Origin: Clostridium estertheticum
Lineage (GTDB): Bacteria; Bacillota; Clostridia; Clostridiales; Clostridiaceae
Direction: 5' to 3'
Assembly: GCF_011065935.2 (NCBI RefSeq)
Contig: NZ_JAAMNH020000001.1
Location: 641,001 to 705,000 of the forward strand
Length of the DNA stretch: 64,000 nucleotides
Shown here: in pieces, positions 35,970-44,957 of the stretch
Layout of the letters: each line of letters begins with the position of its first letter
Numbering within the stretch: position 1 is the first letter of the stretch
The notes under the pieces: generated by a model
Databases searched by the model: none
What the model was told of the DNA's origin: nothing
The model's input: the letters and a program-made list of their open reading frames with translations, nothing else
Program-made: the position numbers and the translations under genes

Positions 35970-36050
35970 ATGAAAAAATTAACTACAATATTATTAGCTA
36001 TATTAGCACTTGCTATAGCTGGTGGATCAACAGTTACTTGGATTTTTTAG
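35970..36050 (+). CDS. 26-residue hydrophobic peptide
   Basis: The peptide starts MKKLTTILLAILALAIAGG and ends in STVTWIF. It follows a strong GAAGGGGGA site with 8-base spacing. Its lysines and single hydrophobic helix suggest a membrane or exported peptide. It ends 40 bases before the HD-GYP gene and may be co-transcribed with it. Function unknown. Confidence 0.55.
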   Translation: MKKLTTILLAILALAIAGGSTVTWIF

Positions 36051-36090
36051 TTTAATAGGTATTCGGCCTTTATTATATAGGAGGATGGAA

Positions 36091-37359
36091 ATGAAAAAGC
36101 TATCATTGAAACTTAAAATATATTTTATATCTATATATTTAATAACATTAATCTTCATTTTTTATTCTGCCTTTAATAATTTTTTACCTATTACATATAT
36201 AAACTATATAGATGGATTATTTTTTATTATATTAGTTGCTATAACTGAAAGTTTTTCCGTTCCTTTTCAAAGTATGTCTTTTAGCACTAGTTTTTCAATA
36301 GAATTAGCAAGTTATATATTGTTTGGACCATTTATATCTTTATTGATAATTATTTTAGGGTTTTCTGCTAGGGTATTAAAAGTCAAAAGTGGTTATAAGC
36401 ATATTTTAAATACACCTATTTATGGTACCCTATTTAATTACTGTATTTTTGTGTTGTCCATATTATCTAGTAATTATATTTACTTACAATATGGCGGGTC
36501 TTTCTCAATTGATAAACTATCAAGCAATGTATTTCAAATAATCTTGTTTTGCATGGTGTTTTTTATTGTAAACAATATAATAATTTCAAGTTTATCATCG
36601 GTAATGTTTAATAAAAACATTACTTATGTATTCATTAGTAATATAAGACTTATGATTTTAAATATTCTAGTTATGGCTCCTTTTGGTATAGTAGTAGCCT
36701 TCGTATTCAATTTATACAGTTATGGGGGTGTATTTCTTGTATTAGTTCCTATAGTATTAGCAAAATATACGTTCTCGTTATATATTCAAACAAAATCTCA
36801 ATACGTTGAAACTATAGATGCACTTATGCTTGCTATGGAGGCAAGAGATAGATACACAGAAGGACATTCAAAAAGAGTGGCTGAGATTTCAGCGGTCATA
36901 GCAAAAGAACTCAAATATTCACAACTAAAAATTGAACAATTAAACATGGCAGCTCTACTTCATGACGTGGGAAAAATCGGTATTGATGATTGCATTTTAA
37001 ATAAACCCGGTAAACTAACAAAGGAAGAATTTGATACAATAAAAACCCATCCTCAGATAGGCTATAATATTTTAAAAGATATTAAGAATCTTGAAAATAT
37101 ACTACCCATTATACGTAATCATCATGAACGATATGACGGAACAGGATATCCAGATGGTAAAAGTGCTGAGGAGTTAGGTTTGGATGTATTTATTGTTCAA
37201 CTGGCAGACTCTATAGATGCTATGTCTACAGATAGACCTTATAGAAAAGCCTTACACCCGGACGTAGTTGTAGAAGAAGTGAAAAAATATTCTGGAACTC
37301 AATTTCATCCAAAGGTAGTGGAAGCATATTTTAAAGTATTAGAAAAACAAAAAAAATAA
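36091..37359 (+). CDS. HD-GYP domain protein with multi-helix membrane sensor (predicted c-di-GMP phosphodiesterase)
   Basis: 422 aa from ATG 36091, 6 bases after AGGAGG; an upstream GTG frame overlaps the small peptide gene. Seven or eight hydrophobic segments fill residues 10-230. The HD-GYP domain follows: EGHSKRVAEIS, HDVGKIGI (HD pair), the HHERYDGTGYPDG signature and DSIDAMSTDRPYR. Such domains hydrolyse c-di-GMP. The integral membrane half probably senses a membrane or extracellular cue. It is followed 13 bases later by a DUF5317 protein gene. Confidence 0.88.
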   Translation: MKKLSLKLKIYFISIYLITLIFIFYSAFNNFLPITYINYIDGLFFIILVAITESFSVPFQSMSFSTSFSIELASYILFGPFISLLIIILGFSARVLKVKSGYKHILNTPIYGTLFNYCIFVLSILSSNYIYLQYGGSFSIDKLSSNVFQIILFCMVFFIVNNIIISSLSSVMFNKNITYVFISNIRLMILNILVMAPFGIVVAFVFNLYSYGGVFLVLVPIVLAKYTFSLYIQTKSQYVETIDALMLAMEARDRYTEGHSKRVAEISAVIAKELKYSQLKIEQLNMAALLHDVGKIGIDDCILNKPGKLTKEEFDTIKTHPQIGYNILKDIKNLENILPIIRNHHERYDGTGYPDGKSAEELGLDVFIVQLADSIDAMSTDRPYRKALHPDVVVEEVKKYSGTQFHPKVVEAYFKVLEKQKK

Positions 37360-37372
37360 GGTGAGGTTTAAA

Positions 37373-37906
37373 ATGTTTATTGAAGCGTTAATTTTTGCAC
37401 TGATTATTGGATACATATTAAAGGGTAAGATAAAAAATTTAGAAAATGTAGATATAAAACGCACATATCTTGTTTTTATATCTTTCTTTATAGAATTTTT
37501 TATAATTATTACTATAAGAAAAGGTTTTTTTAATATAGGTATATTTACATATATATTAGATTCTATAATGTATCTTTTATTAGCAGCTTTTATCTATTTT
37601 AATAGAAAAAATAAGTATATTGTGCTTATGGGATTAGGATTTTTGCTAAATGCTATTCCGATTTTCTTAAATGGAGGGGCCATGCCAGTGAGCGCTACAG
37701 CCGCAGAAACTGCTGGGCTTAGTTTAAATATGAGCAAGGAAGGTCTTTATTGCTTAATAAATGGAAATACTAGAGTATGGTTTTTAGGAGATATTATTCC
37801 ACTGACTTTCTTAAGGCATTTTGCCATAAGTATAGGAGATATTATGGCAGCCCTAGGGCTAATGTTATTTATAATTACAGGAATGAAGAAAACAGCTAAA
37901 AATTAG
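37373..37906 (+). CDS. DUF5317 membrane protein
   Basis: 177 aa from ATG 37373; a GTG at 37361 falls within the ribosome site AAGGTGAGG. Four or five hydrophobic segments and the block LNAIPIFLNGGAMPVSATAAE...DIIPLTFLRHFAISIGDIMAALG match DUF5317, a clostridial membrane family of unknown role often near HD-GYP genes. The Asn-Gly-Gly-Met-Pro motif lies between helices. Confidence 0.75.
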   Translation: MFIEALIFALIIGYILKGKIKNLENVDIKRTYLVFISFFIEFFIIITIRKGFFNIGIFTYILDSIMYLLLAAFIYFNRKNKYIVLMGLGFLLNAIPIFLNGGAMPVSATAAETAGLSLNMSKEGLYCLINGNTRVWFLGDIIPLTFLRHFAISIGDIMAALGLMLFIITGMKKTAKN

Positions 37907-37917
37907 CTGTTTTTATT
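37889..37917 (+). terminator. Terminator overlapping the DUF5317 stop codon
   Basis: AAAACAGCTA / TAGCTGTTTT stem with an AAAAT loop, then T-rich sequence. Confidence 0.8.
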
Positions 37918-37947
37918 TTAGAATATATAAAAATTAATTTCATATAA

Positions 37948-38247
37948 GGAGAGGATAACGCAGCAAACAAGTTTGAAAAAATAGCTAGTTCTATTGGTAA
38001 GGTCTCACAAAAGGTAGAAGAAGTATCATCAGCAACTGAGGAAATGTCAGCAAATACAGCTACTATAAATAATCAGATTGAAAGTTTGGTAAATATTTCG
38101 AAAGAAAATAATGATGCTACGGAAAGTGTAGCAGTTAGTATTCAGTATGGAGTAGATGAGATAACAAGTTTGCAACTTGTATTAAAGGAATTAGAAAACT
38201 CTACTTTAGAATTAATGAAGAGGCTGTCAAAATTAAAATTAAATTAA
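37948..38247 (+). pseudogene. Methyl-accepting chemotaxis protein fragment
   Basis: The open frame from 37948 reads NKFEKIASSIGKVSQKVEEVSSATEEMSANTATINNQI and continues to a stop at 38245. EEVSSATEEMSAN is the signature of MCP cytoplasmic helices. Sensor, membrane and most signalling parts are absent. A strong AAGGAGAGG site precedes it but no start codon fits there; an internal ATG at 38044 would give 67 aa. Most likely a relic. Confidence 0.6.
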
Positions 38248-38431
38248 ATGTAAGATATATAAAATAGAATTTATTGCGGGTTTTTGGATATAATACTTTA
38301 AATATAACAATAGCTAACCTAAATAAAAAAAAATGTGGCAATAATATAAAATTAAGTTGACTTATTGATTATATAATCTAAAATGAAACATATATAATAA
38401 TATAAATTAACAATTGAAAGGGGAATTATAA

Positions 38432-38644
38432 ATGAAGAAAAAAATATATATTGATGGAATGAGTTGCAGTCATTGCGTAAGTCATGTTAAGGAAGCCCTA
38501 TTGGACATTGGTGCTATGAAAGTAAAAGTTGACTTAGAAGAAAAATTTGCTACAGCAGAATTTGACGATGAAATAAGTGATAGTGAAATTACAGAAGCTA
38601 TTGAAGATGTAGGCTATGAAGTTACCGAAATAGAAGAAGATTAA
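38432..38644 (+). CDS. Heavy-metal-associated (CopZ-like) protein
   Basis: 70 aa, one ferredoxin-like HMA domain with the metal-binding loop GMSCSHC. It would carry Cu(I) or a similar ion in the cytoplasm. No copper ATPase or repressor is adjacent. Start ATG follows AAAGGGGA; a GC-rich hairpin follows the gene. Confidence 0.88.
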   Translation: MKKKIYIDGMSCSHCVSHVKEALLDIGAMKVKVDLEEKFATAEFDDEISDSEITEAIEDVGYEVTEIEED

Positions 38645-38654
38645 CACAATATAT

Positions 38655-38696
38655 ATGACCCCTGTTCATTTTAATGGACAGGGGTCATGCAATTTT
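38655..38696 (+). terminator. Terminator after the CopZ-like gene
   Basis: ATGACCCCTGT / ACAGGGGTCAT, 12-base loop, then GCAATTTTT. Confidence 0.75.
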
Positions 38697-38787
38697 TATG
38701 ATGTGATAAGTAAATACTATTTATGTAAATATAACGGGATATGGAACACCTAAAACAAATTTTTCAAATTATAAATAAATAAAATTA

Positions 38788-38821
38788 ATGAATCCTAGAT
38801 CTATTTAAATCTAGGATTCAT
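38788..38821 (-). terminator. Terminator of the holin-like gene
   Basis: ATGAATCCTAGAT / ATCTAGGATTCAT perfect 13-bp stem, 8-base loop. Read on the minus strand it is followed by a T-rich stretch. Confidence 0.75.
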
Positions 38822-38823
38822 AA

Positions 38824-39681
38824 TTATATGATTTTACGTGCGTTAATTATCGTTTGATATAATACTATTACAATACAATCAATAATCTCAGTTTTTTTCT
38901 CCCTTGTTGTTTTTGCAGAATAACAAATAATTTTTAGTTTTGCTAAACAATTATCTTCTTTAGGTTGATTAACTTTGGAAAAAGTTTCAATATATTTAGC
39001 TGGAATTTTTTCTTCTGACCATTTCTTGTTCATATCCTTAAGACCTAACTCTATCGTAGAAAGTATCCTATAAAATAATATATCTGGATTTTCATTAGTA
39101 GTCTCATCTATAAGCAGGATTTGATTAATAATAGATTTCATTACATTACATTTAATTTCTAAAAAATTTCGTATATATTTATCCTCAAAAGCAGGAATTT
39201 GATAATTTATTATATCATCAATGTCAGAAAATTCACTATGCTTGTCCTTCGAAGCCTCTATCATAGTATTTAACCCTGGTACCTTTAAGGTTTTGATTAG
39301 TATAGGCAGAATATTAGAAGGTATAGGAACACCCATTAGGGTTAGATTTTCTAAAATACTAACACCCTCTGTAATTGCTAGGAAAGCTATAATAATTTGG
39401 GATAACATGGTGGTGGTTATTAGAGGAGTTAAAATAGTCTCCAGCAATCTAACTGTAATTACGCAAATGGAATAAGTGATAATTTTTTTAGTAGCTTTAC
39501 GCAATCCTGTACTGGAAAATCTTTTATATTTTATAGCAGTAGATATTCCTATAATAGTATCTAAAATAATAAGCACCAAAAGAATGATATAGGAGGTTTG
39601 CATGCTATTAAGCATTTCGCTAAGAAAACCTAATATTCCAGATACTCCATATATTTTTAACAAGAAGTCATTCTTGTGCAT
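38824..39681 (-). CDS. Holin-like membrane protein with an extra C-terminal domain
   Basis: 285 aa from ATG 39681, which has a GGAG site; an upstream GTG is less likely. Residues 10-145 match the toxin-secretion/phage-lysis holin family (Phage_holin_4): helices around SYIILLVLIILDTIIGISTAI, KRFSSTGLRKATKKIITYSICVITVRLLE and a third around SQIIIAFLAITEGVSILENL. About 140 further residues form a charged helical domain I do not recognise, roughly doubling the usual holin length. No endolysin, phage or toxin gene is near. Confidence 0.7.
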   Translation of the reverse strand: MHKNDFLLKIYGVSGILGFLSEMLNSMQTSYIILLVLIILDTIIGISTAIKYKRFSSTGLRKATKKIITYSICVITVRLLETILTPLITTTMLSQIIIAFLAITEGVSILENLTLMGVPIPSNILPILIKTLKVPGLNTMIEASKDKHSEFSDIDDIINYQIPAFEDKYIRNFLEIKCNVMKSIINQILLIDETTNENPDILFYRILSTIELGLKDMNKKWSEEKIPAKYIETFSKVNQPKEDNCLAKLKIICYSAKTTREKKTEIIDCIVIVLYQTIINARKII

Positions 39682-39851
39682 TTTTTCATCTCCATTAATA
39701 CGTGGCAAATATAAATATGGAATAAATAATTTAAATAAATTATTTATTCCATATAATATATGCTGTATTAAAGAAAAATGCTATTCATGTATTCTGATGT
39801 ATTCCAAAGCCTCTTTGCCTGCTTAAAATTGCAGCCCAGTAGCTATGAATA

Positions 39852-40343
39852 TTAATTAAAAAATTTCAATTGAACATTTATTTTCTTATCCTCAATCTCT
39901 AAAATAACATAAGAATACCATGGTTCCCGCCTCTTGTAAGAGGGTGAACCTGGATTTATCATAAGAACTTTATTTTTAGTTATTATCAGTGGTTGATGAC
40001 TGTGACCGAAGATGATTATATCTACTTTATCTCCACTAAATTCATCATAAGCTCTCTCTAGGGTATTTTTGTCATTACCATGACCGTGGTACAAACCAAT
40101 TTTATATCCTTCCACGGGTATAATTACCTTTTCTTTTAATAGATCTCTGATGTAGCCCTTATCATTATTTCCCCATACTCCAATAAAGTTTTTATGCTCT
40201 CTTAATTTTGATACCACGCTAGAGGAGACATAATCACCTGCATGAATTATCATATCAGATTCTCTAGATATATTATCTATGAATTTGAAAAGTTTATCAC
40301 TATGTTTTTTTACATGAGTATCAGACAATATCGCAATTTTCAT
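39852..40343 (-). CDS. YfcE/MJ0936-type metallophosphodiesterase
   Basis: 163 aa from ATG 40343, favoured by AGAAGGTG spacing; ATG 40349 is possible. Calcineurin-like ligands are complete: LSDTHVK, HAGDYV, GNNDKG, LYHGHGND and FGHSH. The family hydrolyses phosphodiesters, often with Mn2+; the physiological substrate is unknown. It is a single gene. Confidence 0.9.
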   Translation of the reverse strand: MKIAILSDTHVKKHSDKLFKFIDNISRESDMIIHAGDYVSSSVVSKLREHKNFIGVWGNNDKGYIRDLLKEKVIIPVEGYKIGLYHGHGNDKNTLERAYDEFSGDKVDIIIFGHSHQPLIITKNKVLMINPGSPSYKRREPWYSYVILEIEDKKINVQLKFFN

Positions 40344-40579
40344 ATTCATCACCTTCTAATAGTATATTATTCTATAGTGTGCCTTGATACACAAATAGTA
40401 TTTAAGTATAAAATAGATTACACTTTATATATCAATATTAATATTCTATTTTGAGGAACCAATAAATTCTCTATATAAATATAATACAAAACATTTCCAA
40501 TTTAATTTCTTTATCATGACATTTTTGGTATGATTATTATATAATATATTATAACTAAATAATAGGAGATGAAAAATTA

Positions 40580-40942
40580 GTGTTTATGTTTAGTATTATC
40601 CAATTTATGGTTCCTGCTATATTTCTGTTGGTGTTTGGTATAATTATATTCAGCATAATTAAAGGCATAGGTCAATGGTCAAATAATAATAGACAACCTG
40701 TTTTATCAGTAAAAGCAAAGGTAGTAACTAAAAGGACAGATACGTCGAGTAGCAGTAGCATGAATGATAATCAGCCTATTCATAGTAGCAGTACATTCTA
40801 TCATGCAACCTTTGAAGTGGAGAGTGGAGATAGGATGGAACTACAAATAAGCGGTAGTGAATTTGGCTTACTCGCAGAAGGGGACGTTGGAAAGCTTACA
40901 TTTCAAGGAACTAGATATAAAAACTTTGAAAGAGAATTTTAA
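40580..40942 (+). CDS. DUF2500 membrane protein
   Basis: 120 aa. One N-terminal membrane helix (about residues 5-27) precedes a beta-rich domain with QPVLSVKAKVVTKRTDTSSSSS and FYHATFEVESGDRMELQISGSEFGLLAEGDVGKLTFQGTRYKNFER, the DUF2500 pattern, function unknown. GTG at 40580 is 8 bases from AGGAGATG; ATG 40586 is an alternative. Confidence 0.8.
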   Translation: MFMFSIIQFMVPAIFLLVFGIIIFSIIKGIGQWSNNNRQPVLSVKAKVVTKRTDTSSSSSMNDNQPIHSSSTFYHATFEVESGDRMELQISGSEFGLLAEGDVGKLTFQGTRYKNFEREF

Positions 40943-40965
40943 TATATATAATGTGAGGAGAAAAA

Positions 40966-41676
40966 ATGGGAGAAACAGAAGATATAGTCTATATTGTGGA
41001 GCAATCAGGAATAAACATAAACAATGAGAAATCACTGCATTCATCCATTAAGCAATGGTATGCTATGCCTGGGGATAGATTAGAGGTAAAGGTAGATAAA
41101 TATATAATCGATTTAGTAAGGGAAGATTCATTAATAGAAATACAAACAAGGAATTTTAGTGCCATTGGCAATAAGCTAAGAGCCTTGGTTAAATATAATG
41201 TGGTTACACTAGTGCACCCTATAGCTGTAGAAAAATATATAGTAACAATGGAAGGTGTGGGTAAAGTAATTAGTAGAAGAAAATCCCCTAAAAAAGGGAA
41301 ATTGGTGGATTTATTTGATGAGTTAATTAGGATACCTGATTTGATAGATGAAGAAAATTTCATACTAGAAATCTTAATGACCAAAGAGGAAGAAATAAGG
41401 TGTAAGGATGGCAAAGGAAGCTGGAGAAGAAAAGGTATTAGTATCGTGGATAGAAAGTTAGTACAGGTAGTAGAGAAAGTAACATTTAAAGAAGGAAAAG
41501 ATTTTTTGAGATTTTTACCAGAAGAACTACCCGGGAATTTTACAAATAAGGAATTATCTAAAATATTGAAAATAACTATCTATAAAGCAAGAAAAGTAAC
41601 ATATTGCTTAAGGAAAATGAAGGTTATAAAAGAAGTAGGCAAACAGAGAAATGAACTTATATTTGAAAGATGGTAA
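40966..41676 (+). CDS. Uncharacterised protein with nuclease-like N-terminus and wHTH-like C-terminus
   Basis: 236 aa. The N-terminal half has NEKSLHSSIKQWYAMPGDRLEVKVDKYIIDLVREDSLIEIQTRNFSAIGNKLRALV. The order E, then IID, then EIQT and a downstream Lys resembles the active-site spacing of PD-(D/E)xK nucleases, with Gln-Thr in place of the usual Lys. The C-terminal part, with FTNKELSKILKITIYKARKVTYCLRKMKVIKEVGKQRNELIFE, looks like a winged helix. It lies 23 bases after the DUF2500 gene. Nuclease activity is inference. Confidence 0.6.
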   Translation: MGETEDIVYIVEQSGININNEKSLHSSIKQWYAMPGDRLEVKVDKYIIDLVREDSLIEIQTRNFSAIGNKLRALVKYNVVTLVHPIAVEKYIVTMEGVGKVISRRKSPKKGKLVDLFDELIRIPDLIDEENFILEILMTKEEEIRCKDGKGSWRRKGISIVDRKLVQVVEKVTFKEGKDFLRFLPEELPGNFTNKELSKILKITIYKARKVTYCLRKMKVIKEVGKQRNELIFERW

Positions 41677-41803
41677 ATAGTAGTACTGCATTAACAGAAA
41701 GTATAGAAATTAGAATTTGATATATTTGAAATTATATGATAAATTAAATTTAAAGTAAAGATAATAGATAATATAGAGTGAAAACCAAGAAAGGAAGATA
41801 TAA

Positions 41804-42451
41804 ATGAGTAAAAAGAATATAGTTATTGGCGCATTGCTTACAGTAGGGGCAGTAGGAGCCTACGAATTATATAAAAAAAATTCTATAATTAACGATTCCA
41901 GTTTTTATAAAGTGGATGAAGCAGATAGACAATTTACATGGTCTCTCGAGGAGGAGGATTTCTTTTTTAAAAAGCCAGAAGAAAAACCACAGGATGTAGC
42001 TATAAAGGTATATAAAAGCATAAGGATATTAGAATTATATGGAGATGATAACCTAATAGGTAAATTTAAAATTGCATTAGGGGGAGACCCTATTGGTGAT
42101 AAAATTGTGGAAGGTGATAGGAAAACACCTGAAGGCAAATATCATATTTGCACAAGAAATGATAAAAGTAAATATACCCTATTCTTAGGACTTAATTATC
42201 CTAATGTGGAAGATGCCCAGAGGGGATTAGAAAATGGTTTAATAGACGAACTAGAATTTAAAGAAGTAGAAATTAAAATTCAAACTGGGAAAAGACCAAA
42301 CTTTAGTACTCCTTTAGGTGGGGCAATAGGAATACATGGTGGGGGAACCCTAGGCGATTGGACTGCTGGATGCATTGCTCTATCAGATGATGATATTAGG
42401 ATTATTTGGGAATACACTAAAATAAATACTTCTGTGGAAATCTATGAATAA
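41804..42451 (+). CDS. L,D-transpeptidase (YkuD domain), membrane anchored
   Basis: 215 aa. An N-terminal helix (residues 5-20) anchors a YkuD domain that ends with GIHGGGTLGDWTAGCIALSDDDI, the HxG...SxGC-type catalytic motif with His and nucleophile Cys (here TAGC instead of SHGC or SRGC). Such enzymes make 3-3 cross-links or attach proteins to peptidoglycan outside the membrane. Start ATG follows AAAGGAAG. Confidence 0.88.
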   Translation: MSKKNIVIGALLTVGAVGAYELYKKNSIINDSSFYKVDEADRQFTWSLEEEDFFFKKPEEKPQDVAIKVYKSIRILELYGDDNLIGKFKIALGGDPIGDKIVEGDRKTPEGKYHICTRNDKSKYTLFLGLNYPNVEDAQRGLENGLIDELEFKEVEIKIQTGKRPNFSTPLGGAIGIHGGGTLGDWTAGCIALSDDDIRIIWEYTKINTSVEIYE

Positions 42452-42647
42452 TTCTAAAAATAGATTATAGGCAACTAGAGTAGAATATATTATGTATTAT
42501 TTAAAAATTAACTTTTTGCGTGGTATATGATGAAGTATAATATAAATATATCATTTATATATAGGAACTAAAATTAGATATTAACTGTAAAAATCAATGA
42601 AATATACTATTATAGGTGGGCAGTATAATTGCAGGAGGTAGAATGTA

Positions 42648-43625
42648 ATGGATAAGAAAAAGGTCTACATAACAAGAAGAATCCCAGATGAGGCTATTGA
42701 ACTTTTAGAAGAACATTTTTATGTAGAAATAAATTCACTAGATAGAGTTTTAACAAAAGAAGAATTATTAGAAAAGGTTATAGGCATGGATGCAGTTTTA
42801 TGTCTTATAACTGATAATATTGACAGTGAGGTGCTAGAGGCAGCCGGTGATAAGTGTAAGATATTTGCTAACTATGGTGTAGGCTTCAACAATATTGATA
42901 CAGCAGCAGCTACTGAAAGAGGAATAATAATTACAAACACTCCTGGAGTTTTAGATGATGCAACTGCAGACCTGGCATGGACACTTCTTATGGCGGTATC
43001 TAGAAGAATAGTGGCAGCAGATAAATTTACAAGAAATGGTGCTTTTCAATCTTGGGATCCTATGATGTTTCTTGGACGAGACATCACTGGTAAAACATTA
43101 GGACTTATAGGTGCAGGACGAATTGGGTTTAATTTTGCAAAGAAAGCTAAGGCTTTCGATATGAAAATACTTTACACTGGTCTAAGGCATAATTTTAAAA
43201 TAGAAGAGGAGTTAGGCGCTATTTATGTGGATAAAGAAACCTTGCTCAGGGAAGCGGACTTTGTTTCATTACACGTACCACTAGTACCTTCTACTACTCA
43301 TTACATCGGCGAAAAGGAATTTTCCCTTATGAAAAAAACTTCGGTTATTGTTAATACATCTAGAGGCCCAGTAATTGATGAAAAAGCATTAGTTAAAGCT
43401 CTTAAGCAAGGTGAAATATGGGGAGCTGGACTTGATGTGTATGAGAATGAACCAGAACTTGAGCCAGAGCTTTTAGATATGTATAATGTTGTAATTGTTC
43501 CACATATTGCTTCAGCTACTATGGAAACCAGAAGAAATATGGGATTAATTGCAGCTAACAACATTATTAAAGTGCTTATGGATGAAAAGCCAGATACTTG
43601 TGTTAATACAGAAGTATTAAAATAA
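42648..43625 (+). CDS. D-isomer-specific 2-hydroxyacid dehydrogenase (glyoxylate/hydroxypyruvate reductase-like)
   Basis: 325 aa. The Rossmann motif is LGLIGAGRIGFNFAKKAKAF (about residue 150). Catalytic residues lie in NTSRGPVIDE (Arg), the Glu of DVYENEPEL and VPHIASAT (His). It reduces a 2-keto acid such as glyoxylate or hydroxypyruvate with NAD(P)H. It is convergent with the guanine deaminase gene; whether it serves the purine pathway is unknown. GGAGGTAG precedes the ATG. Confidence 0.88.
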   Translation: MDKKKVYITRRIPDEAIELLEEHFYVEINSLDRVLTKEELLEKVIGMDAVLCLITDNIDSEVLEAAGDKCKIFANYGVGFNNIDTAAATERGIIITNTPGVLDDATADLAWTLLMAVSRRIVAADKFTRNGAFQSWDPMMFLGRDITGKTLGLIGAGRIGFNFAKKAKAFDMKILYTGLRHNFKIEEELGAIYVDKETLLREADFVSLHVPLVPSTTHYIGEKEFSLMKKTSVIVNTSRGPVIDEKALVKALKQGEIWGAGLDVYENEPELEPELLDMYNVVIVPHIASATMETRRNMGLIAANNIIKVLMDEKPDTCVNTEVLK

Positions 43626-43642
43626 TGTAACTAAGCATTGCA

Positions 43643-43679
43643 CTGCCCTTCAGAGTACTGAATGGCAGCGTCTTGTTTT
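43643..43679 (+). terminator. Terminator after the dehydrogenase gene
   Basis: CTGCC-C-TTCAG / CTGAA-T-GGCAG stem with one mismatch and an AGTA loop, then TCTTGTTTTA. Confidence 0.7.
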
Positions 43680-43684
43680 ATGGT

Positions 43685-44149
43685 CTAATATTGGACTCTA
43701 TCCATTTTACTTTTCCATTCTTTAAAAGGTTCAAGGCTTTCTTCTCTGTTGATTTGTAGCACTTCAACTTGCAATACCTTTGCAGTTCCTTTTATTACAT
43801 CATAAATATATTGGTCATCAAAATCTATATTTGCAGCATCTTCTCTAGTTGAGCCATAATAAAGTTTTTTTATTTTAGCCCAGTGAATTGCGGAAAAACA
43901 CATAGGACAAGGTTCACAAGAGGAGTATATTTCACAGTCGGATAAATCAAATCTACCAAGGGCACTAGAAGCTTTTCTTAGTGCTACCACCTCAGCATGT
44001 GCTGTAGGGTCATTGGTCTTAACAACTTCATTATGAGCTTTACTAATAATCTCACCATTTCTAACAACCACAGCACCAAAAGGACCGCCCTCATCGTTTT
44101 TCATTCCGTGTAGTGCTTCCTCGATAGCGATTTTCATAAATTCGTTCAT
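43685..44149 (-). CDS. guaD: Guanine deaminase (cytidine deaminase fold)
   Basis: 154 aa, the size of B. subtilis GuaD. The zinc site is HAEVVALRKAS (His and catalytic Glu) and SSCEPCPMCFSAIHWAKI (two Cys). The C-terminal region with FDDQYIYDVIKG fits guanine deaminase rather than TadA or cytidine deaminase. It converts guanine to xanthine and ammonia. It lies 16 bases after the YheO-like regulator gene on the same strand, so the two are probably one operon at the left edge of the purine locus. Confidence 0.88.
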   Translation of the reverse strand: MNEFMKIAIEEALHGMKNDEGGPFGAVVVRNGEIISKAHNEVVKTNDPTAHAEVVALRKASSALGRFDLSDCEIYSSCEPCPMCFSAIHWAKIKKLYYGSTREDAANIDFDDQYIYDVIKGTAKVLQVEVLQINREESLEPFKEWKSKMDRVQY

Positions 44150-44165
44150 TTTTACACCGCCTTAT

Positions 44166-44807
44166 TTAAAATTTATTTTTAATGTCTACGTAATTGTATA
44201 TGGAGTACTTTGAAATACTGAAAAAATCTGCTATTTTATCCCCAGCCTTTGTAATTAAGAAGGCACCAGCATCATTAAGAAATTGAATTGCTTGTATCTT
44301 TTGTTCTTTAGTCATAAGAGCAACTGGTTTACCTATTTTTTTTACAGATTCCTCTAATAAGTCCTCTAATAGTTGATTTACATTTTGAGGAATTTTGTCC
44401 GCATTTTTAATATCCTCCTTATGACTAAGCAAGGAGTCTATACAATTTTTAGCTATAGTGAGCTCTGTAATATCGTAATTTATGGAGAATATTCCCATAG
44501 GTTTATTTTGATTATCTCGTATATATATAGTACTTGATTTTAAAATTTTACCATCGTGAGTCTTGGTAAGATAATTTAATTTATCTTCTAGTGAATCAGA
44601 AACATGCTTTAGTGCATTTAAGACAACACGTGAAGCACTAGTGCTAGTTGTTCTGTGTGTTACATGGCCATTTTCAATAAATATAATTGGATAATCTACA
44701 TGGCCGGAAGATAAATCATGAATAACTACTTCACAATTTCGTCCAAATTGAGCTGAAATACCCTTTGCTAATCTTTTTAAAAAATCTAAACTATAATCGC
44801 TATTCAT
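44166..44807 (-). CDS. YheO-like (PAS + HTH) transcriptional regulator 1
   Basis: 213 aa from ATG 44807 (GAGG six bases upstream). The N-terminal YheO-type PAS domain reads LDFLKRLAKGISAQFG..CEVVIHDL to about residue 115; the C-terminal HTH_22 part has IQAIQFLNDAGAFLITKAGDKIADFFSISKYSIYNYV. Such proteins sense a small molecule and bind DNA (DauR is a relative). It is about 60 percent identical by eye to the regulator at 48374. It is divergent from adenine deaminase across a conserved promoter region, suggesting purine-responsive control. Confidence 0.88.
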   Translation of the reverse strand: MNSDYSLDFLKRLAKGISAQFGRNCEVVIHDLSSGHVDYPIIFIENGHVTHRTTSTSASRVVLNALKHVSDSLEDKLNYLTKTHDGKILKSSTIYIRDNQNKPMGIFSINYDITELTIAKNCIDSLLSHKEDIKNADKIPQNVNQLLEDLLEESVKKIGKPVALMTKEQKIQAIQFLNDAGAFLITKAGDKIADFFSISKYSIYNYVDIKNKF

Positions 44808-44873
44808 GTAAGACCTCACAATTCAAATAATATAATAAAAAATTAAATAATTTTATATGTTTTTTATAGATTA

Positions 44874-44957
44874 AGTATATCAATCTTTTTTTTCAAAATC
44901 AATATAATCTACAAAAATTTTTTGAATTGCTAAAATATTTTGCAAATTACGTTGACT
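44874..44957 (+). promoter_or_regulatory. Conserved upstream region, purine locus copy A
   Basis: These 84 bases match 62218-62301 without gaps at about two thirds of positions. The best blocks are AGTATATCAA (10 of 10), AAAATCAAT, ACAAAATTTTTT-like and a final TTGACT. Both copies end at a -35 hexamer, in the two divergent regions of the locus. It may be a binding site for the YheO-like regulators. Confidence 0.55.

Noticed and set aside
37361..37372. Upstream GTG/TTG starts for several genes (DUF5317, HD-GYP, GlnK-like kinase, ABC exporter, ferredoxin, recombinase)
   Set aside because: In each case the ribosome binding site lies at or after the upstream codon and is correctly spaced for the later ATG.
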